The position numbers and the translations under genes are program-made. The notes beneath the pieces are model-generated. The model ran no database searches. It was not told where the DNA came from and saw only the letters and a program-made list of their open reading frames with translations. 64,000 nt of DNA, taken from positions 13,520,980 through 13,584,979 of the forward strand of contig OZ037771.1 in the NCBI GenBank assembly GCA_964035545.1, written 5' to 3'. Source of the DNA: Bugula neritina (taxonomy: Eukaryota; Bryozoa; Gymnolaemata; Cheilostomatida; Bugulidae). Shown one piece after another: positions 55,691 through 64,000 of the stretch (within the stretch, counting starts at the first letter, position 1; each line of letters starts with the position of its first letter).

Positions 55691-58220
55691 CAGACATATT
55701 TATCACACATCTGGTTTCCTGCAAAATATTCAGGCTATGTTCCTCACTCTTGTCAAGCCTTTGAGTTGTGCTGTTTCCAGCATGTATAACGTTGCTAATA
55801 ATTGTTGAGTTTTTGATTCTAGCTAATTTCACAAACACAGGTAGAGCTTTATGGTACTCTCATTGAGGTATTTTATGGCTCTGCCTTTATAATACATACA
55901 AAGATAATAATTTTTACAATACTTACTACCCTAAAGGATCAGTTGAGTTTAGTCTTCAGTAATATCAATTTTTGAAATTTGTGTACACATGCAGTCTTCT
56001 GTATTATACTTTGAAAGATATTTTTTGGGAAGGTGTGATTTATATTATATAACTTTATTAATGTATGCTTAATTATGTTGCTTATTTTAACTATACAATG
56101 CAAATTTCAAATTGTAATCAACTTTTTGGCTTTAGTAAGAATTCAAAGATATTTCTTTCAAAGTAATATCCACATGTATCTTTGGAGCTTAGTTCTTGCA
56201 TTTTCTTGTTTCATTTTATCATTTCAGCAAGTCTGTACTTTTGACAATATTTTATTTATTATGCATTTAATGCCACATTATATATACCTAAATTCAGTTA
56301 CAAAATTTAGAAAGCTGTCTTAATTTTAAAGAGTTATTTATAATATATATATAATTGTAGCTATTATAGCAATTTTATCTCAATCATGTGTCCATGCATT
56401 TATTAGTGCGGGTAAAATATATTGTGTGTTATGCAAACATATTATTCACTTCAATATTAATCTGAACTTTAATTTAACAGATATTTATGCTTAAAGTTGA
56501 TATTGAAACATGTTCCTGACAGAATTAAGTAACATGTTGAAGCAGATCTAAACAGTGCATGCATGTGAAGATGCATTAAGCTATAATGTTCTTATGTTAT
56601 AGCTATATTATATGAACCACACAGACTGTTTTGAAGCATTCTAAGATGAATAATATTTATTTGCTGGGGAGGGGGGAAGTTTAATAATTTCAAGTTAGAT
56701 TATAATCAAAATTTTCATTAAATAACCGGTGTGTTTTAAGTTACTTGAGCTTTACATTACACTAATTATTCCTACAATGTTAATTTACTCAAAGAGCATA
56801 ACATACACTACAGTATTCATATATATAATAATTTACCTATACAAAGAGTATACAAAGCATGATATATTACGTGGTGTCTGGCGAAATTGGCATTAGTAAA
56901 ATAGCACAGGTAAAAATGGCACAATAAGTAATAATAATGGTACAAATGACAAAGTATGGGTAAAAGTGGCACACTTTCAATATTAGGGTTTGAGTTGCGG
57001 TTTGGGAAATTTTAACATCAGTTTATCATTTTTTTTCTATTTTGGCATTTGTGCCCAATTATTACCAGTGTCATTTTCACTGTGCCATTTCTACCTGAAA
57101 TGAAGCTAAATATATGTGAAGTTGACACACTGTTATATTATTGTTGTTATCATGCATATCGGTATAAACATCCTATTTCATTGAGCAAAGTTTTACCTTT
57201 TGTTTCATTATAATTTACATTACATGTTGATTTTCAGATATTGTTATATATAGCCTTACTCCAGGCAGAATGAGATCAGACTGGCAGGATATTATAGTTA
57301 TGAAGCTCCAGGGTACAATGTAGATGCTGCACTGAGTTCTAGAAACTTCAGTGAAGCTGTCTATTGCTGCTGCTGCTGACACACTATAAAGCTACTATTC
57401 TTGTTGTTGAAATGCAAGCAGAAGTCACTACATCTTGTGTTGGCTATAATTTAGTTTCAATAAGAAAAGTTTTAATTTCTTTGAAATGAGAAAAAAATTA
57501 TTTCAGTGACTTGAAGATCAAAATAGTATATCTCACTGCAGTAAATTGCGAAACAAATGCATTCAATCTTCATGTATAAGTATAACAAGAAATTTTCCAG
57601 TTGAGGATTCTGATGTAATTTATATATGCAGATATATATAACAAACTGTATTACGGTGCTCTCTCTGTAGCTCACGGGTTCTCTTCTCACCAAATTCTAT
57701 AGATTACAAAAAAGTTTGGACTCTAGCAGTTTCTGACTAATGATGAAAAGCCGTGACTTAGATTTTTTGAGTCAAATTTGACTTTCAAAGAAGGAGAAAC
57801 TATGTCTTGTATCAAAGATGGGAAAACATAAGAATAGTGTTGCTAATTGACAGTCATCTGATTAAAATTCAAATCCAGTTGTATATTATATATTGACAAT
57901 AATTTAGCATAAATAGCCAGAGGTTATTTAATATAGCTGCTGTATGTATCTTATGTATATGCATTATTATATAAAGGACATTAAGTGGCCAAGTTTAAAT
58001 TTAGATCAATTAAATATGCTTAGCATATAACACATGCAGAAATATTATGCATGCTTTGTTTATAAAAATAACATATTACTTTGATTGACTTTACAAAAGA
58101 AAACTGTCAAAGATAATAACTATATGACGTTCTGGAACTGCAACTCAATTATATATTAGGTATGAAGTTTTCACTTCACCTTCTGAAAACTTATGACCGG
58201 TGTCATCCAAATAGACCATT
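55691..58220. other. Region downstream of the unit 2 NTase-TPR gene
   Basis: Orthologous to 43477-46223 without the 347-bp duplication. The bases matching the last 40 or so codons of the unit 1 frame are untranslated here because of a two-base difference. No independent gene seen. Confidence 0.5.
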
Positions 58221-58684
58221 GGCTAAACTTTCCACTTAGACGCTTCCCAGTTAGATGCCATTTATTTATATTGGTACAATATATATTTTAAGTGCAATTT
58301 ATTTGAATATCATTTAATTATATATGTATGTTTAAATAAAGGACATATTAAGCACATAAATAAATTGCTTTGATCTGCATTAAAATATCACTTCCCTTTT
58401 TTTTGCTTTCTTGAACAGGTATTTTGTTAATGAGTATTCAGTAATTGAAGATTATGTTTATTACTAAAATATTACTGCTTTTTTCCTACACAAATCTAAA
58501 AAAATAGAACATTATTCCAGATAATTCATGTTAGATATTTTATAGCTATTAGCATTGTAGCTATGTGGCAATGAATGCAACAGTTATATACATATATAGA
58601 TACATTGCTATAGGGGTATAATTATATGACACCAAAATAAAAAATAGCGTGTAACTGGGAATCGTCTAAGTGGGAAATTTAGCC
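58221..58684 (+). mobile_element. MITE family 1, unit 2
   Basis: GGCTAAACTTTCCACTTAGA on the left and ...TCTAAGTGGGAAATTTAGCC on the right; 464 bp, orthologous to 46224-46690. Confidence 0.8.
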
Positions 58685-59194
58685 TTTAGCTATCATCTAT
58701 AACTGCATAAGAATTAAGAGTCTATCTAAGATGAAGCCTTCTGACCATAAGTGGAGTAAACTGAGTAAACTACTAGGCTAGGCACTGGTTATAATAATTC
58801 ATCTTTATTTTTAATGTAAAACCATTAATAACCTTTCTTATATAACAGACCAACCATTAACCTATTAAACAGCAATGTTAATTTTATAATACATGAGCAA
58901 CTGACAGTTATACAAAAACATAAATACAATAAATATCATTATTCATGCACATTGAAGTTACAACACTATAAATTGTCAAAACTTTAAACAAAACTTGAAT
59001 ATATATAATGATATAATGCAATATAAAATTATAGCTGCCTTGTAGGCCTATGCCTCTTAGAATACTGATTACTAATTGTATTTGTCATCTGTTGTTTGCT
59101 ATAAATAGCTTAAGATACAGGCTATTCTCTAATGTGAATGTTTGTGCAAAACCATGTAATTGCAAAGTTCTTGATTATACCAGACCCATAAGAC

Positions 59195-59295
59195 TTTTGC
59201 TCCAGCTATAACAATTCAAGCCTGAAATCTCTAGATTGCAGGCAGCTATTTCATTCACTACACCACAGGGGTTACTAGGTGTACTCAACAATACA
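59195..59295 (-). repeat. Second tRNA-derived SINE family, unit 3
   Basis: Orthologous to the 34045 and 47195 copies (CTACACCACAGGGGTTACTA). Confidence 0.6.
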
Positions 59296-59733
59296 ACGTT
59301 ATTATAATAGTAGTTAAAGTTTTGGGTGTTTGAAATGACAGTGGCCTTTGTCTCTTGCATTAGAATACAATTATAATAATTGTTATAAGCTTTGTAATAT
59401 ATTCAGTCTGACAAAGCTGCATGTGTCATACAAAGTACACGGTGAAAATTAACTACGTTAACCCACAAACTAGTCGTTATAATAAAATGTCTAATAGCAA
59501 GATAACATATAATTATATTCTTACTTATTCTAAACTCTTATATTATGTGTAATTTTATTACTGTGTAAATACTGTTTATATCTTTAATTCTATGTATATA
59601 TTATAATTGATTGCTGTTTACAAGAAAGGAAAGATGGTGATTTTCTCTCCACGTTTGGACTGTAGTTTGAATATTACAGGTAAAGCAGCTTCTCAGTTGA
59701 TTGCAGCTAATTGTCTGTTGAAAGAGAACCAAA

Positions 59734-59757
59734 ATGCGTAGCTGGAGCTTTTTATTT
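59734..59757 (+). other. Signal-exon-like 24-nt ATG exon, unit 3
   Basis: Identical to unit 1 including the GTAAGT donor. Confidence 0.5.
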
Positions 59758-60223
59758 GTAAGTAGTTTATAAATATTTTATGGGTAACTTAAAAAACCTT
59801 TTATATGAAACACAATTAGCACATGCAGGGCTACTCTGTTTATATCAGACAATGGCACAAATAATTCAGTACGAAGTGCAAATGCAAGTAGAATCTAAAG
59901 ACATAATGGCCCACTTTGCGCTTCAGTGAACCCGTAGAGACGAGAAGATATAAGTGTTTGTATAACATTACTAATTACAGGCTTACTAGCTGACAGGCTA
60001 ATAATGACTAGCTTTCTGTGTACTTTATTTATAGAGCATACACAATGGAATGTTGATACAGCCCTAATTGAGGTAGCTGCCTAATCTCTACATTTCCATT
60101 ATCCCGCTATGCAAATGGGTTTTTTCATTCAGCCTATGGAAATAGTTTCATGGAAGCAAAACCCCAGCCGGCTCCTTCCATATGAAAAGTTTTACTTCGA
60201 ATTATGACAACTCACGCAAGTTT

Positions 60224-60418
60224 ATAGTCGATATCCTTGTGAGAAACCTCCGATAGTAAGGACTTTTTGTTAAAACGGGCCAAGGACTTATTAAGATGAG
60301 GCACAAAAGCAATTATGACTGAAAGCTCTTCCTAACATCACCAATGGTCTTTGTCTGGGCTCGAACCCATAACCTCGTGTTTACTAGGCAAACGGTCTGA
60401 CCCCTAGACCACGGCTGC
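60224..60418 (-). repeat. tRNA-Thr-like SINE, unit 3
   Basis: Orthologous to 35074-35272, with point changes in the tRNA-like head. Confidence 0.72.
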
Positions 60419-60707
60419 TTCTTTACTTTGCATTATGAATTATTGATTAAATCAAATGAAACATTTTGTGACAGGCAGAGATCAGCGATTGTGGCAGCTT
60501 GTTAGTAGTTACATTATATGAATGTAAGCATGCAACTTACACTATCAAGTAATTTTATAGAAAAGATACCATATAGATCTGCCCATATATAACTATACCA
60601 GTATATACAACTTTCAACCAATCTTATTATAGATGAATAGAAATAAAATAAGCTATCAAGTGTAAAGGGATTATGGGCGCTTTCGGATTCCCCACGAGTA
60701 GCCTATA

Positions 60708-60721
60708 GGGGGGGGGGGGGG
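60708..60721. repeat. Poly-G run, unit 3
   Basis: Fourteen consecutive G at the orthologous position, preceded by an extra GCCTATA. Confidence 0.85.
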
Positions 60722-60852
60722 TAACAAAATGAGCAGCTATTCATGAGGCAATAGAATGAGTCACCAGATTCTCCTCATATAGACTTGTCTTCTCGTGTAT
60801 CACATGTAGACTAGAGAAAATAGAGTATATACATAATATATAATATGTTAAT

Positions 60853-60973
60853 CATGTGGCACCAACAGTGCACCCACTTGTTATTCAGTGTCACAGCTGT
60901 AGACAGATGAGTAGAGTATAGCCCGCTAGTCATGTGACACCAGCAGTGCAACCACTTGTTATTCAGTGTCACA
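60853..60973. repeat. Twin hairpin repeat, unit 3
   Basis: Two copies as in unit 1; the first left arm has changed to GTGGCAC, the second is intact. Confidence 0.65.
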
Positions 60974-61085
60974 GTATTATAACTATATTTATACATGCAA
61001 TGGAATAATACTATCTACTATTATTTCATTATTCATTTACACTCACTGAATTGAGTATATATGGGTTATTGATAAGCTAAATATA

Positions 61086-61295
61086 ATGTGTATAAATAAA
61101 CAAAAAGTACATGAATATTTAAAACTAGACAATTCTCTCAGAAAGAGATATGAGAGAGATATAGAGATATGCTTGTTAGACTATATACAAGATGCATGGA
61201 TCAGCTATATAACTGATAGCAGACAACTCTGTACAATCATGGGTTATGCTGCTAGGAATCTGAGGCTTCGTTATGGAACTAATGCTATAGCATAA
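61086..61295 (+). CDS. Hypothetical 69-aa ORF, unit 3
   Basis: An open frame from ATG to TAA reading MCINKQKVHEYLKLDNSLRK and later YIQDAWISYITDSRQL, ARNLRLRYGTN. Basic, no signal peptide, no family recognised. Units 1 and 2 carry a frameshifting eight-base insertion. The near identity of the three units gives no test of selection, so it may be non-coding. Confidence 0.3.
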   Translation: MCINKQKVHEYLKLDNSLRKRYERDIEICLLDYIQDAWISYITDSRQLCTIMGYAARNLRLRYGTNAIA

Positions 61296-61904
61296 ACGTA
61301 TTTACGCCTAATATGAAGAAAGAGTTTCAATAGGTTCCTGCTGTTTATTATGAACACCTGCGAAGAGTTGTATTTATGTAATACTTTCTAGGTGGGCTTT
61401 AAACAAACAGTCATATTGATTATATTATGTATTAGCCTTATTCTTATTTTGTATTGTATAGATTTTTTATAACTGCTTGAAAAATAATAAACAAGTATTG
61501 ATTTCTAAGCTGTACATTCATGCAGCTTAGAAAAGGTTCATATAGATTCCAGCAAATAACAACGAGGGTTGCTATTTGCTTACGTGTTGTTCATTTATTA
61601 GCTCAACACTCTCTATAATTTGACATCCATTGTATGTTAAACTCTGGTATTTAACTCATTAACATGTATGTTATTCCCATAGATTGTTGAATTCATTACA
61701 AAGACGGTTGTTATAGATTACAGAGACAGCAGAGTTCTAAAGAGTTATATTAATATATTAAACTAGCAATCTATATCTGGACATATATAACTATATACAT
61801 TGTAATCTATTGAATGGTGAGTTACTGCTATTATATGATATGGAGGTGTCTTTATCTTGTATGTGTATATGTAAGTTGTATACTTATTCTTAATTATTTG
61901 CAGA

Positions 61905-62007
61905 TCAACCTGTAACCATGGTAACCTAGTGCGATTTGCAATAAAGAAAAGAAAGCTGCTTCTGAAACAAAGAATAAATAACATGGCGTAAATTTGCCAA
62001 AGGTAAA
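61905..62007 (+). other. Possible 5' UTR exon of the unit 3 NTase-TPR gene
   Basis: Bounded by TTTGCAG and GCCAAAG|GTAAAA as in the other units. Confidence 0.4.
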
Positions 62008-62402
62008 AATATATATATTTTAATATACAGCTAATAGTAGGAAACTTATAGTCTAGAAGTATATATAGATCACATCTAATATATATGTAATACATACATA
62101 CAACGCTCCATGCTACCATGAAAACACTCTTCTCTAAAATGAATGTTGCGCTTTGATTCCTACAAAATTGTATGTTAATTGTGAATATGTTGTCGGTTTT
62201 TTATTATCAAATTACAGTTTGATCCTATAAATATTATATGTTAAATATGCAATGCTATCAGATAATGTATTCTATTGAATTGATGTATTGGGAAAAGTGC
62301 TACAATATATTCTATATTTATTGTACTGTATAACTAATGACAAGTGAATAGGTACTCACGTTCACTGTTCCAATACTCAGGTACAACATAACATGGTGAA
62401 TC

Positions 62403-64000
62403 ATGGAGGAGTACATTGCTGAACTAGAGTCACTTTTAGCAAAACATTTGGAAGAAGCAGAAACAACAGGAAACTGGGTTGACTATGTCAAGGTAAAATA
62501 TTTATTTATAATTATATGAATAATATTGAATAATATTGAAACTTAAACATATTATAATTATATTAAAATATAATATTATATTACATGCATGAGCTGCAGT
62601 AGATAAATATTTAATGATTATGATTATTTTTGCATGGAAATGAACAAGTGAATAATTATATTATGGTTATAGTGAGGGGCTGAATCAAAGCTGCAGCAAA
62701 TGCTTATGAATGACATTTTTATTTTCATTATAACACATTGAAATATCTCCACTATAGAACATCTTTATATAGCTTGTTTTAGAAATATACAAGTTTCAAA
62801 CTTAAATATTGAATCATTGCTTGCAGACAGGCTATTTTGAAATTAAAACACCTTCAAATGCACTTTTCAAGGACCATGGGTTTTTGAGCGCGAAGTTTAA
62901 TTAAATTAAATTAAATTAAATAGCTGGGTGTATTATAAAAACACAGCATTATAGATTTATTTTAGAGTCTTCTCTTACTTATTTAGACATATAAAGTATA
63001 CATTAATAAAATTATGGATTATTCGACATGTTAGGAAAAAATATTCCTACTTGCCATCTCACAACTTATAATAAACTAAAACTAAAACTTTTCATTTCCA
63101 AATGTTATTATTATTATTAATTTTATTAAAAATTTGATTTTCTTATAATGTAACTATATGTAGCACACACTATATAAACTATATAAACCACACTATAATA
63201 AAAGGCCTGGCCTCACGATCGTGAGAATCACATGAAATTGTGTAATGATTTTTGTGAGTTATCCTCTTGTTTTGACCAGCCACACACTCGTCGGACTAAA
63301 CACATAATAAATAGTCCGTGAATGAGTCCTGCATGAGGTACAAACAGCAGAAAATTGTTAAATAGAAAAACATGGTAGAAATAAAATAATTACTGTTGGT
63401 AAAACTCTATTGACCAATCAAATGGTACTTACGGCCGATTGCGATTTTGCATCCATCGTCATCGTTGTGTACACCTAACGAAAACAATTCTGTTTGAATT
63501 TCTTTAAATTTTCTCGTATGATTGTGTTCTCGTGTCAAATAGACTAATTTATGTGATTTTTATGAGTGTGTGGTCAAAACTTTACAGGCCGATTCTCTAT
63601 AACTTGCAAACTATACTCAGACTATATAAGTTTGTCATTCGGAGATGCAATAAAAATAAAATTGGATTAGAGCCATTTAGCTGCAGTGGCGAAATAAATT
63701 TGCAAGAAAAGCAACCGAGTTTATTTAATTGGAAATTGACACAAGTAGTCTGGAACTGATGTTGAGTAGTGATAATCATTTCTAGCACCTACAGCAAGTT
63801 GAACCTCTACAGCTTAAAGATAAACAATGTTGAGCAAAATTAACCTGTCTATGATATAATTATAAGTAGTTGACATATGACAAATAACATGTATATTCAG
63901 ACACAATCAGAAAAATCATCGTAATGAGTATAACATTTACTAAGAATGAGCACAGTTGTCAAATAATAAACATTAATTTTCAAACATGCATTATATATTA
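62403..64000 (+). CDS. Nucleotidyltransferase-TPR gene, unit 3, exon 1 only (partial)
   Basis: Exon 1 is 62403-62492, ending CTATGTCAAG|GTAAAA. It encodes MEEYIAELESLLAKHLEEAE and ten more residues, very close to units 1 and 2. From the unit 1 and 2 spacing of about 2.1 kb the large exon would begin near 64.5 kb, beyond the window, so integrity cannot be judged. Confidence 0.75.
63201..63592. mobile_element. MITE family 2, unit 3, internally deleted
   Basis: Same ends and TA flanks as units 1 and 2, but about 40 bp between GTGTACACCT and AACGAAAACA are missing. Confidence 0.6.

Larger units (their letters stand above)
47144..59139 (+). repeat. Tandem array unit 2 (about 12.0 kb)
   Basis: It starts at TGTTTGTGCAAAACCATGTA and repeats the layout of unit 1. 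It holds the only intact, complete NTase-TPR gene in the window. Confidence 0.85.
59140..64000 (+). repeat. Tandem array unit 3, cut by the window end
   Basis: It starts at TGTTTGTGCAAAACCATGTA near 59139 and follows the unit order up to the intron of the NTase-TPR gene. Confidence 0.83.

Overview
The window is AT-rich nuclear DNA from a eukaryote, almost certainly an invertebrate animal. Genes are split by GT-AG introns, there are two tRNA-derived SINE families, several non-autonomous inverted-repeat elements and long microsatellites, and no operon-like packing. The mix of tandem secreted NHL-propeller genes and nucleotidyltransferase-TPR genes makes me think of a sponge, but that is a weak taxonomic guess from general impression. 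Gene models were built by hand from splice sites and reading phase.

Region 1 (about 0.4-33.6 kb) is a tandem cluster of seven paralogous genes for secreted NHL-repeat (beta-propeller) proteins, called NHL-A to NHL-G here. A and B are on the minus strand and C to G on the plus strand, so B and C are head to head. All share one exon plan: a 24-27 nt first exon carrying the ATG, a short second exon that completes a signal peptide, one large propeller exon of about 840-890 nt, then up to four small Cys-containing exons (4 to 7) encoding a C-terminal region I do not recognise. A (534 aa) and E (524 aa) have all seven exons. F (428 aa) and G (425 aa) lack exon 4 and stop inside exon 6. B stops in exon 4. 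D keeps exons 1-3 and an isolated exon 7. C has lost the propeller and exon 4, yet splices in frame into a 174 aa secreted protein.

Region 2 (about 34-64 kb) is a direct tandem array of a 12-13 kb unit: unit 1 about 33989-47143, unit 2 about 47144-59139, unit 3 from about 59140 and cut by the window end. Each unit holds one two-exon gene whose protein joins an N-terminal nucleotidyltransferase-like domain (GSVARGE...SDLE motif) to 44-residue TPR repeats. The unit 2 copy is intact (1074 aa). The unit 1 copy has ten TPR units instead of four and an in-frame TAA at a repeat-duplication junction. Only exon 1 of the unit 3 copy is in the window. Each unit also carries, at its left end, a 24-nt ATG exon that looks like an NHL first exon, suggesting the array began next to a further NHL gene.

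The rest is introns and intergenic DNA with SINEs, MITEs, a TTAA-flanked element inside an NHL-E intron, a 52-bp perfect palindrome and simple repeats. No rRNA, functional tRNA, CRISPR array or autonomous transposase was seen.
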